A stretch of DNA of 64,000 bases from Aminivibrio pyruvatiphilus. Lineage in GTDB: Bacteria; Synergistota; Synergistia; Synergistales; Aminobacteriaceae. The notes under the pieces are model-generated. The model was not told where the DNA came from and ran no database searches. It saw only the letters and a list, made by a program, of their open reading frames with translations. Position numbers and translations under genes: made by a program. Each line of letters opens with the position of its first letter. Position 1 is the stretch's first letter. The DNA is taken from assembly GCF_004366815.1 (NCBI RefSeq), contig NZ_SORI01000001.1, positions 62,001 through 126,000 on the forward strand, given 5' to 3'. Positions 16,534 to 25,204 of the stretch are shown here, in pieces.

Positions 16534-19407
16534 TTGAGGCGAACACGCAGCCGATTCTCGCTTCCCCGGAGGAAAGGGCGTTTTGATCCGTTCAGGCGCG
16601 CCCTCTTCCTTGTGATCCTTGCCGCTGCAGGTGCCGTGGCCGTGCTGTATCACCTTGACGCACGGGCGGTTGCCCGGCAGGAAGAAGCCCTCAACGACCA
16701 GCAGTTCCTCTCCGCGACCCTCGCCCGACTTGCCGCCGAGGACCGTTTTTCCTCTGTGGACGCTGCTGCCCGATTCCTTCTGAACAATGTGTTTCCCGGT
16801 ACCCTCAACGGAATCTTGACCCCCGCGGAAGCCCAGAACTATCTCCAGCCCATGGTGTATAACATGCCGGAGATACTCGGTTTTTACTTCCTTCCAGCCC
16901 CGGGTGAAAAAGGGCCCCCGGTCTCGGCCTTCCGCTCCACACCGGCAGGAAATGACGGCAGGACCTTTGCCTTGGAGAGTGCCGCCCGCCTCGGTGACCA
17001 CCATCTTTCTCCCGAGGAGACCGCGGCATTGTCAGGAGCCGTGAAAGTGTCTTCCCAGCGGCAGATGGCCCTTTTTGCCGACGGGCTCATGGCCGGAGGC
17101 ACCCTTCGGGGGGTGCTCCTCACCGTGATTGATCTCTCGCCCCTCCTTGCCCGGTATGTCATCCCCATGGCCCGGGGAAAGAAGGGCATCTCCCTGGTGC
17201 TTTCCGAGGACGGTTCCCTTGTGTGGCTCAGCGGCCCGTCCGCGCGCTGGTCCGAAGGGAGCTTCGTGGAGGGGACCCCTGAACTGGAGAGCATCCGTTG
17301 TCTCGTTTCCGGGGCCGTGTCGGGAAAGAGCAGCCTGGAGCTGCCCGGCGGGGAAGCCGGCAGGAGATTCCTTGTGGCCTGGAATGCCCTCCGGATGGGA
17401 GGAAAACGCCTCTCCGTCATCATGGCCTCTCCCGGAGACGAGGTGGATGCTGCCCTCAGGGGTCTGCGAACCCAGAGAAACCTGCTTGTGGGGACCCTTA
17501 TCCTCCTCGTTGTTCTGGGAAGCGTCTTTTTCACCGGAAAGCAGCGGCAGGAGGAGATCCGGAGAAGAGAAGCCGGTTTCAGGGCCGTCTTCAACAATGC
17601 CTCCTCTGGTATCGCCATCCTCGACGGAGAGGGCAGGTTCCTTTCCTGCAACGCCACCTGGGAAGCCATGACGGGCCTGTCGCAGGAACGGCTGCGGCAG
17701 AAGACCGTTTTTGACCTTGCCGCTGCCGGCCCGGGTCAGGGACGGGACGAGCTCCGGCAGGCCCTCCTGGAGATGAACGGAACCCGCAGGGCCGATGTGC
17801 GGTTTCTGAGGGCGGATGGTCTTGCCTTCTGGGGGGATGTCTCCCTCACTCTTCTGGATAGGGATCCTTCCATGCCCTCCGGGTCCCTTCTGGCGCTCAT
17901 CACCGATATTTCCGGCATGAAGCGGGCAGAAGACCTCCTGAGACAGAACGCCGCCGCCCTGGAAGCCCAGAAGGCCGAACTGGAAAAACTCGCCTCCGAC
18001 CAGGGAATGCTGCTGGACCTGTTCGCCCTCTTCGCCGAGGCGGATACCCCTGAGGAGATTCACAGGGCCCTGTTTTCATCCCTTCCGGCCATCGTTTCCT
18101 TCAGGAATCTCTTCCTGTGCATTCGGGGCGGCCGGGAGGCCCGCTACACCACCCTGGACGCCATGGGGGAGATTGAACGGACCGGCCAGGCCGGTTTCGG
18201 CACGGAAGGGAAAGGCATCGTGGGATATGTTCTCAGGACGGGCAAGCCCTACATTGCCGGCGACCTGGCCATGGACCCCTGGTATGTTCCCCATTCCGAC
18301 GAGGCCCGGTCCATTGTGGCCGTCCCTATCTCCTACAAGGGCAGGGACTGGGGGGTGCTCTGCCTGGACAGTGCCGACAAGTTCGCCTTCGGGGTACGGG
18401 AAAGAGATCTCCTCGGACTCGTGGGGTTTTATGTGGCCCTTCACCTCGAGGAACTGGAAGCCCGGAGAGAGCTCGACAGGAAAGCCAGCCAGCTCGGCTT
18501 TCTCCACAGGGTGGTCCAGCATCTGGCGGCGGAACGGACGAACGAGGACCTCTCGGGGAAGATTGTCGGAATTCTTGGTACTGAGCTCGGGTTTCCCACC
18601 GTGGGGATTCTGGTTCCCGGCGAGGAGGAGGGGAACTCCAGACTTCTGGCCGGGTATTCCGGAGGGGCGGAGGAAAAGGACGTGCTGCCCTGCATTTCCG
18701 GGGCAGCGGACGAAGCCCTCCGGACGGGGAAGCCCGTCGGACTCGAAGGGGACGAAGGGCCGGCCACCCTCGCGGTGCCCATGTCCTTCAACGGCCATGT
18801 GTTCGCCGTCCTCGCCGCATGCAACGAGAAAGGATTTTCCCCCTCGGAAAAGGAGCTTCTGGAAATCACGGCGGAGCACGGCGCCACCTTCTGGATCCTG
18901 AACAACCTGCTTGCGGAGAGACGCCAGGAAGCCCTCATCGACCCTCTCACCCAGGTGTGGAACCGAAGGTATATTATGGGCCGCCTGGAGGAGGAAAGCT
19001 CGAGGATCGCCCGGAGCGGCGGCAGGGGATCGGTGGTGCTGGTGGACCTCGGAGACTTCAAGAGCATCAACGACCGTTTTGGCCATGTGGCGGGAGACGA
19101 GGTGCTTCGGGAAACAGCCTCCCTCATGAGCTCAAACCTGAGAACCTGCGATATGATAGGACGGTACGGAGGGGATGAATTCCTTCTCTATCTGCCGGAC
19201 GTCACCGTGGACCAGGCTGCTTCCGCCATGCGGCGTATGGAGGAGCGGGCTGAAACATTGAAGATTCCGGGTGTGGATGCGGCAGTGGTGCTGGATTACG
19301 GCATTGCTTCCTGTCCCGGGGACGGCAACAACCTCGTGGAGGTCATTGGTGTCGCCGATGCCAGGATGTACGAGAACAAGACGAGACGAAAGGCGGAAAC
19401 GGCATGA
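16534..19407 (+). CDS. Membrane diguanylate cyclase: periplasmic sensor - PAS - GAF - GAF - GGDEF
   Basis: 957 residues from a TTG start at 16534, chosen because AGGAG lies nine bases upstream and a membrane helix follows at about 23-41; upstream in-frame sequence overlaps the divergent gene. An extracytoplasmic sensor (about 42-317) ends at a second helix (about 318-335). A PAS domain (about 348-465), a short coiled coil, two GAF-like domains (about 490-790, the first with GKGIVGYVLRTGKPYIAGDL) and a GGDEF domain (from DPLTQVWNRRY, about 802) follow. The catalytic GGDEF is intact at 879-883 and an RTCD inhibitory I-site lies exactly five residues before it, so product inhibition is expected. 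It makes c-di-GMP. It overlaps the next gene by four bases (ATGA). Confidence 0.9.
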   Translation: MRRTRSRFSLPRRKGRFDPFRRALFLVILAAAGAVAVLYHLDARAVARQEEALNDQQFLSATLARLAAEDRFSSVDAAARFLLNNVFPGTLNGILTPAEAQNYLQPMVYNMPEILGFYFLPAPGEKGPPVSAFRSTPAGNDGRTFALESAARLGDHHLSPEETAALSGAVKVSSQRQMALFADGLMAGGTLRGVLLTVIDLSPLLARYVIPMARGKKGISLVLSEDGSLVWLSGPSARWSEGSFVEGTPELESIRCLVSGAVSGKSSLELPGGEAGRRFLVAWNALRMGGKRLSVIMASPGDEVDAALRGLRTQRNLLVGTLILLVVLGSVFFTGKQRQEEIRRREAGFRAVFNNASSGIAILDGEGRFLSCNATWEAMTGLSQERLRQKTVFDLAAAGPGQGRDELRQALLEMNGTRRADVRFLRADGLAFWGDVSLTLLDRDPSMPSGSLLALITDISGMKRAEDLLRQNAAALEAQKAELEKLASDQGMLLDLFALFAEADTPEEIHRALFSSLPAIVSFRNLFLCIRGGREARYTTLDAMGEIERTGQAGFGTEGKGIVGYVLRTGKPYIAGDLAMDPWYVPHSDEARSIVAVPISYKGRDWGVLCLDSADKFAFGVRERDLLGLVGFYVALHLEELEARRELDRKASQLGFLHRVVQHLAAERTNEDLSGKIVGILGTELGFPTVGILVPGEEEGNSRLLAGYSGGAEEKDVLPCISGAADEALRTGKPVGLEGDEGPATLAVPMSFNGHVFAVLAACNEKGFSPSEKELLEITAEHGATFWILNNLLAERRQEALIDPLTQVWNRRYIMGRLEEESSRIARSGGRGSVVLVDLGDFKSINDRFGHVAGDEVLRETASLMSSNLRTCDMIGRYGGDEFLLYLPDVTVDQAASAMRRMEERAETLKIPGVDAAVVLDYGIASCPGDGNNLVEVIGVADARMYENKTRRKAETA

Positions 19408-19847
19408 TCCTGTCGCTGCATCATCCGAGTTTTACCGTGGAGAATCTTGAAAGGTCCGTGGCGTTCTACAGGGATGTCCTCGGCCTCACGCTCGAAGGAA
19501 TATGGGAGCGGGACCCGGTCTATTCCGAGGGAGTTACCGGCATTCCCGGGGCTCATCTGAAGGTGGCCTATTTCTCCCTGCCCAACGCTTCCTTCGAGCT
19601 CGTGGAGTACATGGGCGGAAAGGGAGTCAGGATCGACACGTCCACGAACAACACGGGCAGCGCCCACGTATGTTTCATCACGGATGATTTCGACGCCCTG
19701 GCCGACCGCCTCCGCAAGGCGGGAGCGGTCTTCGCCGGCGGTGTCAACGTGATTCCCGGCGGAGCCAACAGGGGAAAGAAGATCGTCTACGTGGAGGACC
19801 CTGACGGCAACACCCTGGAGCTCATCTCCTCCACGGTTTCCGGCTAG
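19404..19847 (+). CDS. VOC-superfamily (glyoxalase/dioxygenase fold) protein
   Basis: 147 residues with two beta-alpha-beta-beta-beta modules: LHHPSFTVENLERSVAFYRDVLGL at the start, FELVEYMGG (about 56-64), GSAHVCFITDDF (about 86-97) and YVEDPDGNTLELI near the end. The usual metal ligands (early His, Glu of FELVEY, His of SAHVCF, Glu of TLELI) appear present. Members include lactoylglutathione lyases, methylmalonyl-CoA epimerases and lyases of other kinds; the substrate cannot be told. Start codon overlaps the stop of the cyclase gene (ATGA), so it is cotranscribed and probably coupled to it. Confidence 0.8.
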   Translation: MILSLHHPSFTVENLERSVAFYRDVLGLTLEGIWERDPVYSEGVTGIPGAHLKVAYFSLPNASFELVEYMGGKGVRIDTSTNNTGSAHVCFITDDFDALADRLRKAGAVFAGGVNVIPGGANRGKKIVYVEDPDGNTLELISSTVSG

Positions 19848-19931
19848 GGCAAGCAGAGACGGGAGGGCTGTTCCCCGCGGCCCCCCAGGAGTGCGGCAGC
19901 ACCGGAATGACATGAACAAGGAGGGAAGAAC

Positions 19932-20126
19932 ATGCTCGGACAATACTACATGGCCACCGGCATCGGCGCTTTTTCGCTCGTGGCCGGGGCGGTGATCACA
20001 GGATTGTTCGGACGGCAGCTCAGAAAGGTGCTGCCCCCGGCGAAGGTGCTCCTGGCCCACAAGGTTTCCGCCCTCGGGGGGGCGTTCCTGGCCCTGCTCC
20101 ACGTTCTGGGTGTTCACGGATTCTGA
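19932..20126 (+). CDS. Small membrane protein, unrecognised
   Basis: 64 residues with two predicted membrane helices (about 8-26 and 43-60) joined by a basic loop (GRQLRKVLPPAK). Two histidines flank the second helix (AHK, LHVLGVHG), which could hint at haem or metal binding but proves nothing. A good GGAGG site precedes the ATG. It sits 84 bases after the VOC gene and 50 bases before the HD-GYP gene, all on one strand. No function assigned. Confidence 0.65.
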   Translation: MLGQYYMATGIGAFSLVAGAVITGLFGRQLRKVLPPAKVLLAHKVSALGGAFLALLHVLGVHGF

Positions 20127-20176
20127 AAGGACCATCCGGCCGCAGATTCTGCGGTGAAAAGAAAGGGGGGACCCCC

Positions 20177-21187
20177 GTGCTGCCGCCGCGCCAGAAAATA
20201 CTCGTCGCCGAGGATTCCCTTTCCCAGAGGGTCATGATCTCCAGGCACCTGCGAAAATGGGATTACGACGTCCTGGAGGCCTCGGACGGCCTTGAGGCCC
20301 TGTCGCTCTTCCGGCGGGAAAGTCCGTCCATCGTGGTCACCGACCTGGACATGCCGGGGATTGACGGGTTCAGGCTGATAGAAGCCATACGGAAAAGCGA
20401 GATCTTCAGAACCTTCATCATCGTCCTGAGCGCTTCGGACGACAAGTCAAGCGTCGTTTCCGCGCTGGCCATGGGCGCTGACGATTACCTGGTGAAGCCC
20501 TACCATCCGGACGAGCTTGAAGTGCGCCTTTCGGGCGCCGACAGGGTTCTCATGCTCCAGAACCAGGAGCTGCTTATCTTCGCCATGGCCCAGATGGTGG
20601 ACACGAGGAGCAGGGAAACAGGAGCCCATCTCGACAGGGTGCAGTTTTTCTGCCGGAAGCTTGCCGAAGGACTGGCTGTCATGGGAGAGGAGGTCGTGAC
20701 CCCGTCCTGGACGAACCAGCTCTTCTCCCTGGCTCCCCTTCACGACGTGGGAAAGATCGGCATCCCGGACGCCATTTTGAACAAGCCGGGCAGGCTGAGC
20801 CCGGAAGAATTCGAAGTTATGAAGGAACACGTGACCATCGGCGCCGACATGTTCGCACGGATCCACGAAAAAACCGGATATGCCCCCTTCGCCTTCGCCA
20901 GGGATATCATCCGGTACCATCACGAAAAATTCAACGGCTCGGGGTACCCGGAGGGGCTGTCAGGGGAATCCATCCCCCTGGCGGCGAGGATCGTGGCTCT
21001 GGCTGACGTCTACGACGCCATCAGCAGCAAACGGGTATACAAGCCGGCCTTTCCCCGGGAAGTCTGCTGGGATATCATCAACGAGGGGAGGGGAACCCAT
21101 TTCGACCCCCGAATGGTGGACATCTTCAATGAAGAAGAATCCTTCTTCTGGAGTATCGTGGAGGAGTACCGTGACTTTGACCTGTGA
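20177..21187 (+). CDS. Response regulator with HD-GYP c-di-GMP phosphodiesterase output
   Basis: 336 residues from a GTG start with AAAGGGGGG upstream. Residues 1-125 form a receiver: acidic pair at 12-13, phosphoacceptor D56 in VTDLDMPG, conserved Ser/Lys positions LSAS and LVKPY. Residues about 140-330 are an HD-GYP domain with HDVGKIGIPDAILNKPG (H189, D190) and HHEKFNGSGYPEGL (H248-H249-E250, GYP near 256), then ARIVALADVYDAISS. The catalytic residues look intact, so it should degrade c-di-GMP when phosphorylated. Next to a GGDEF gene and an Hpt gene, suggesting a local phosphorelay. The cognate kinase is not in the window. Confidence 0.9.
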   Translation: MLPPRQKILVAEDSLSQRVMISRHLRKWDYDVLEASDGLEALSLFRRESPSIVVTDLDMPGIDGFRLIEAIRKSEIFRTFIIVLSASDDKSSVVSALAMGADDYLVKPYHPDELEVRLSGADRVLMLQNQELLIFAMAQMVDTRSRETGAHLDRVQFFCRKLAEGLAVMGEEVVTPSWTNQLFSLAPLHDVGKIGIPDAILNKPGRLSPEEFEVMKEHVTIGADMFARIHEKTGYAPFAFARDIIRYHHEKFNGSGYPEGLSGESIPLAARIVALADVYDAISSKRVYKPAFPREVCWDIINEGRGTHFDPRMVDIFNEEESFFWSIVEEYRDFDL

Positions 21188-21623
21188 CCCTGCCGTTAAG
21201 GAAGGTAAGGGAATACACCTGAACAACTCTCCTTCGTCGCAGTCCGGGAACGCCGAAGAGCAGGCGAAACGGGAGAGATGGGAAGAAGAACTTTCCAGGG
21301 TTCTCGACGAACTTTGCGGGGACGAAGAAGGCCTTGAGGAAATGATCGCCGCCTTTCTTTCCGAGCTGCCCTGCATCCGGCACCGTTCGGCCCTCCTTCT
21401 GGCGGAGGGAAAGACCGCGGAGGCGGCCAGGGAGTTCCATAAACTGAAAGGAACCCTCTCCTACCTTGCCGGAACGGAGGAAAGAGAGCTTGCCCGGCGG
21501 GCGGAAGCGGAGGCACGGCAGGGGGTACTTTCCCCCCGGGGCGAGACGGTCAGGGAACTGGATCGCTTCCTCGATGCCTTCGACCGTTTTCTTAGGGAGC
21601 GGGGAAAGAAATCCGCCGGCTGA
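21171..21623 (+). CDS. Histidine phosphotransfer (Hpt) domain protein
   Basis: About 150 residues from a GTG at 21171, which has GGAGGAG just upstream and overlaps the HD-GYP gene by 17 bases. The second half carries AREFHKLKGTLSYLAG, the Hpt signature, with the likely phosphorylated His at residue 90; helices around it fit a four-helix bundle. The first 30 residues are polar and low in structure. It would shuttle phosphate between a hybrid kinase elsewhere and the receiver of the adjacent HD-GYP protein. Confidence 0.72.
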   Translation: MTLTCDPAVKEGKGIHLNNSPSSQSGNAEEQAKRERWEEELSRVLDELCGDEEGLEEMIAAFLSELPCIRHRSALLLAEGKTAEAAREFHKLKGTLSYLAGTEERELARRAEAEARQGVLSPRGETVRELDRFLDAFDRFLRERGKKSAG

Positions 21624-21678
21624 GACACTGATTTTTCTTCTTCAAAAGAAACGGCTTTCCCCCCTTGGGGCTGGAGAG

Positions 21679-21684
21679 TATAAT
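21679..21684 (+). promoter_or_regulatory. TATAAT -10 element before the aminotransferase gene
   Basis: A perfect TATAAT sits 32 bases upstream of the ATG at 21716; no good -35 hexamer at the proper spacing is seen. Confidence 0.4.
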
Positions 21685-21715
21685 GCCCCGTAACCCAACG
21701 ACAGGAGGCTACATC

Positions 21716-22900
21716 ATGAACCCGAAATTTGCCCGGCGGATGATTCGTTTCCAGGAGTCCGACCTCACCCCCATTCTTCGCCTCGCGGCCAATCCCGAAG
21801 TGATTTCCTTCGCCGGCGGCCTGCCGGCGCCGGAACTCTTCCCCGTCGAAGCCATGAAAAAAATCGCCGTCCGCGTGCTGGACGAGCATGGAAAGAGGGC
21901 GCTCCAGTACTCCTCCACCGAGGGGCACCTCCCCCTCCGGGAAAAAATCGCCGCGAGGACCAACAGAAATCTGAAAACGTCCCTCAAGGCTGAAAACATC
22001 GTGGTCACCACGGGATCCCAGCAGTCCCTGGACATCCTCGCCAAGATGTATATCGATGACGGCGACTGCATCCTCTGCGAAAGCCCCACGTACCTCGGGG
22101 CGCTTTCGGCCTTCAACGCCTGCCAGCCGTCCTACCGGGAAGTGGACACCGACGGCGAGGGAATGGTGATCGCCGACCTGGAGAAGGCCCTGGCGGAAGA
22201 GAAGAGGGCAAAACTCATCTACGTGATCCCCGATTTCCAGAACCCCTCCGGGAAAACCTGGTCCCTCGAACGGCGGAAGGCCTTCATGGAGACCGTTTCA
22301 AAGCACGACATCCTCGTGGTGGAGGACAACCCCTACGGCGAACTCCGGTTCGAGGGAACCACGCCCCCCTCCCTGAAGTCCATGGACACAAAGGGCCAGG
22401 TGGTGGTCCTCGGCACCTTCTCCAAAATCTTCTGCCCCGGTCTCCGGGTGGCCTGGGTCTGCGGAGAGCCCGCCTTCCTCGAGAGCTTCTGCAACCTGAA
22501 GCAGGCGGCGGACCTCCACACCTCCACCCTCAGCCAGTACGAGATCGACGCCTTCCTTTCGGAGCACGACATCGAGGACCATGTCCGCACCCTCGTCTCC
22601 GTCTACCGGGAGCGGCGGGACATCATGATCCGCACCATGGACGAGGCCTTCCCCTCCGAAGTGACGTTCACCAGGCCCGAGGGCGGCCTCTTCACCTGGG
22701 CTGAGATGCCCGAAAAAGTCAGCGGCAGGGATCTCTTCATGAAGGCCCTGGAGAAGAAGGTGGCCTTCGTCCCCGGCGGGGCCTTCTACCCCAACGGCGG
22801 CCATGAGAACACCATGCGCCTCAACTACTCCAACATGCCCCCCGAGAAGATCGTGGAGGGCATCCGGCGCCTCGGGGAAGCTCTCCGGGAAGCTCTGTAG
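21716..22900 (+). CDS. PLP-dependent aminotransferase, class I/II (2-aminoadipate/aromatic aminotransferase-like)
   Basis: 394 residues, fold type I. Landmarks: FAGGLPAPELFP near the start, GSQQSLDILAKMYIDDGDCILCESPTYLG, VIPDFQNPSGKTWS (the Asn and Pro of the PLP-binding cleft), VVEDNPYGELRF, and the PLP-binding lysine K237 in LGTFSKIFCPGLRVAW; a conserved Arg near the C-terminus (NTMRLNYS) would bind the carboxylate. This layout fits the LysN/MocR-like aminotransferase group acting on branched, aromatic or aminoadipate substrates. The ATG at 21716 is chosen for AGGAGG seven bases upstream. Monocistronic, closed by a strong terminator. The exact substrate cannot be read from sequence; amino-acid fermentation is a sensible role. 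Confidence 0.88.
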   Translation: MNPKFARRMIRFQESDLTPILRLAANPEVISFAGGLPAPELFPVEAMKKIAVRVLDEHGKRALQYSSTEGHLPLREKIAARTNRNLKTSLKAENIVVTTGSQQSLDILAKMYIDDGDCILCESPTYLGALSAFNACQPSYREVDTDGEGMVIADLEKALAEEKRAKLIYVIPDFQNPSGKTWSLERRKAFMETVSKHDILVVEDNPYGELRFEGTTPPSLKSMDTKGQVVVLGTFSKIFCPGLRVAWVCGEPAFLESFCNLKQAADLHTSTLSQYEIDAFLSEHDIEDHVRTLVSVYRERRDIMIRTMDEAFPSEVTFTRPEGGLFTWAEMPEKVSGRDLFMKALEKKVAFVPGGAFYPNGGHENTMRLNYSNMPPEKIVEGIRRLGEALREAL

Positions 22901-22916
22901 AAAAAGACCTGTCCAG

Positions 22917-22943
22917 GAAGCCCTCTTCGGAGGGCTTCTTTTT
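22917..22943 (+). terminator. Intrinsic terminator with TTCG tetraloop
   Basis: Nine-base-pair stem gaagccctc / gagggcttc closed by a ttcg loop and followed by TTTTT, 16 bases after the aminotransferase stop codon. Confidence 0.92.
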
Positions 22944-22994
22944 CTCTCCGGAAGCCCCTTTTCGCTTTCACCCTTCAGGTTGTACAAAATTCAA

Positions 22995-23003
22995 TGTTAT
23001 AAT
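22995..23003 (+). promoter_or_regulatory. Extended -10 promoter (TGTTATAAT) for the hut operon
   Basis: A perfect TATAAT (22998-23003) preceded by TG plus one base; the -35 region is weak. The ftcD start follows about 46 bases later with an AGGAGG site. Confidence 0.6.
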
Positions 23004-23048
23004 GTGACCGGAAAGAAAATAACTCTCCGAAGCAGGAGGTCCAATATC

Positions 23049-23966
23049 ATGGCAGGAAAACTTATCGAGTGCGTGCCGAATTTCAGCGAGGGACGTCGGC
23101 AGGACGTCATCGAGTCCATCGCCGCCAATTTTCGTGGAGTGAAGGGGTGCTCCCTTCTCGATTACCGGGCGGACGCCGACCACAACCGCCTCGTGGTGAG
23201 CCTTGCAGGCGAACCGGAGGCCGTGGCCGACGCCCTCATCGGGGCGGCCAGGACGGCCATGGCCGCCATCGACATGAACGCCCACCAGGGCGCCCACCCG
23301 AGGATCGGGGCGGTGGACGTGATCCCCTTCACGCCCATCCGCGGCATTTCCATGGAAGAGTGCGTCGCCCTCTCCCGCGCCTTCGGTGAGCGCTACTTCG
23401 CCGAGCTGGGCATTCCCGTCTATTTCTACGAGGAGTCGGCGAAGCGCCCCGAGCGGAAGCGCCTCGAGGTGATCCGCAAGGGGCAGTACGAGGTTCTGAA
23501 AGTGGAATCCGTCACTCCCGAACGGCAGCCCGACGTGGGCGGCCCGGCCCTCCACCCCACGGCGGGGGCCACGGTGGTCGGGGCGCGGCAGTTCCTCGTG
23601 GCCTTCAACGTGAACCTGAACACCGCCGACGAGGAGATCGCGAAAAAGATCGGCACCTTCGTCCGGGCGTCGAGCGGCGGCTTCTGCCACGTGAAGGGTA
23701 TGGGCGTGGCCCTCTCCGAGCGGGGCATGACCCAGGTGAGCATGAACATCGTGGATTACCAGAAGAACGCCCTCTACAGGGTGCTGGAGCTGATCCGCAT
23801 GGAGGCCCGGCGCTGGGGCGTGGAGGTGGTGGAGACTGAAATTTACGGCATGATTCCCGCCCAGGCCCTTCTGGACAGCGCGGCCTACTATCTGCAGGTG
23901 AAGGATTTCGACCCCGACCAGGTGCTGGAGCTGAAGCTCCTCGGAATGGGGGATGGGGCGGAATGA
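23049..23966 (+). CDS. ftcD: Glutamate formimidoyltransferase
   Basis: 305 residues, the length of the stand-alone formiminotransferase domain; no cyclodeaminase domain is attached. It starts IECVPNFSEGR, the family signature, with LDYRADADHNRLVVSL, NAHQGAHPRIGAVDVIPFTPI and later VKGMGVALSERGMTQVSMNIVDY. It moves the formimino group of N-formimino-L-glutamate to tetrahydrofolate, the last step of histidine degradation. The ATG at 23049 has gcaggaggt upstream; a long in-frame extension reaches into the previous gene and is rejected. First gene of ftcD-hutI-hutH, overlapping hutI by four bases (ATGA). Confidence 0.95.
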   Translation: MAGKLIECVPNFSEGRRQDVIESIAANFRGVKGCSLLDYRADADHNRLVVSLAGEPEAVADALIGAARTAMAAIDMNAHQGAHPRIGAVDVIPFTPIRGISMEECVALSRAFGERYFAELGIPVYFYEESAKRPERKRLEVIRKGQYEVLKVESVTPERQPDVGGPALHPTAGATVVGARQFLVAFNVNLNTADEEIAKKIGTFVRASSGGFCHVKGMGVALSERGMTQVSMNIVDYQKNALYRVLELIRMEARRWGVEVVETEIYGMIPAQALLDSAAYYLQVKDFDPDQVLELKLLGMGDGAE

Positions 23967-25204
23967 TCGCGAAACTTGTGAGGAACGCCGGGATCTATAC
24001 CCCGGAAGGGGCCTCCCCTTCGGCGGGGAAGGACCAGGGAGCGGTCCGTTTTCTTCCCCGGGGGGCCATGGTGATCCGGGACGGCCTGATCGAGGCCGTG
24101 GGGCCGGAGGAGAAGATTCTTTCGTCCCTGTCCGGCAGGGAGTTCGACGAGGAGATCGACTGCGGGGGGCGGTGCGTCATTCCCGGTTTCGTGGACCCCC
24201 ATACCCACATGTGTTTCGCCCGGAGGCGGGAAGAGGAATTCTCCCTCCGCCTCGCCGGCACGCCGTACCTTGAGATACTCAGGAAGGGAGGGGGGATCCT
24301 CTCCTCGGTGCGGAGCGTCAGGGAGGCGACCGACGGCGACCTGTTCGAGAACACCCTGGTCCTCGCCCTCTCGGCCCTGTCCATGGGCACCACCACGGTG
24401 GAGATGAAGAGCGGCTACGGACTGGACACGGAGACGGAGCTGCGCATGCTCTCGGTGATCCGGAGGGTGGGGCGGGAGACTCCCCTGGATGTGGTGCCCA
24501 CCTTCATGGGGGCCCATGCTGTCCCCGAGCTGTACCGGGGCAACGGTGACGGATACGTGGACCTGATCGTGGAGGAGATGCTCCCTGCGGTGGAAGAGCA
24601 GGGAATCGCCCGGTTCTGCGACGTGTTCTGCGAGGAGGGGGTCTTCTCCGTTTCCCAGACGGAGCGGATCCTCGCCGAAGCGTCCCGGAGGGGCCTCGGC
24701 CTGAAGGTCCACGCAGACGAGGTGCACGACACAGGCGGCGCGGCATTGGCCGCCCGCATGGGCGCAGTCTCGGCGGAGCACCTTCTCGCCGCGGGCGACG
24801 AGGGAATTTCGGCCCTGGCGAAGAGCGGCACCACGGCCATTCTCCTTCCCGCCACGGCCTACAGCCTGAGAAAGCCCTACGCCCGTGCCCGGGACATGAT
24901 CGAGCGGGGAGTTCCGGTGGCTCTGGCCACGGACTGCAACCCCGGGTCGTCCTTCACCGAGTCCATGCCCTTTGTCTTCGGGCTGGCGGTGATGGCCATG
25001 GGGCTCACTCCAGAGGAGGCTCTCACGGCCGCCACGAAGAACAGCGCCTGCGCAGTGGGCATGGGGGCGGTCTGCGGAACCCTCGAGCCCGGCAAGCAGG
25101 CGGATTTCCTTCTCCTCGACGGGGAGACCCCGGCCATACTCGCTTATCATGCGGGCGTTCCGGCCGTGGAAGGTGTCTACAAGAAAGGGGAGCAGGTGCG
25201 GTGA
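23963..25204 (+). CDS. hutI: Imidazolonepropionase
   Basis: 413 residues of the amidohydrolase superfamily. The metal site begins at PGFVDPHTHMCFARRRE (H80, H82), followed by GTPYLEILRKGGGILSSV, KSGYGLDTETELRML, VPTFMGAHAVP, LKVHADEVHDTGGAALA and ATDCNPGSS (the late Asp). This order is diagnostic for HutI, which hydrolyses 4-imidazolone-5-propanoate to N-formimino-L-glutamate. Start overlaps ftcD by four bases and its stop overlaps hutH by four bases (GTGA), so the three genes form one tight operon. Confidence 0.96.
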   Translation: MIAKLVRNAGIYTPEGASPSAGKDQGAVRFLPRGAMVIRDGLIEAVGPEEKILSSLSGREFDEEIDCGGRCVIPGFVDPHTHMCFARRREEEFSLRLAGTPYLEILRKGGGILSSVRSVREATDGDLFENTLVLALSALSMGTTTVEMKSGYGLDTETELRMLSVIRRVGRETPLDVVPTFMGAHAVPELYRGNGDGYVDLIVEEMLPAVEEQGIARFCDVFCEEGVFSVSQTERILAEASRRGLGLKVHADEVHDTGGAALAARMGAVSAEHLLAAGDEGISALAKSGTTAILLPATAYSLRKPYARARDMIERGVPVALATDCNPGSSFTESMPFVFGLAVMAMGLTPEEALTAATKNSACAVGMGAVCGTLEPGKQADFLLLDGETPAILAYHAGVPAVEGVYKKGEQVR

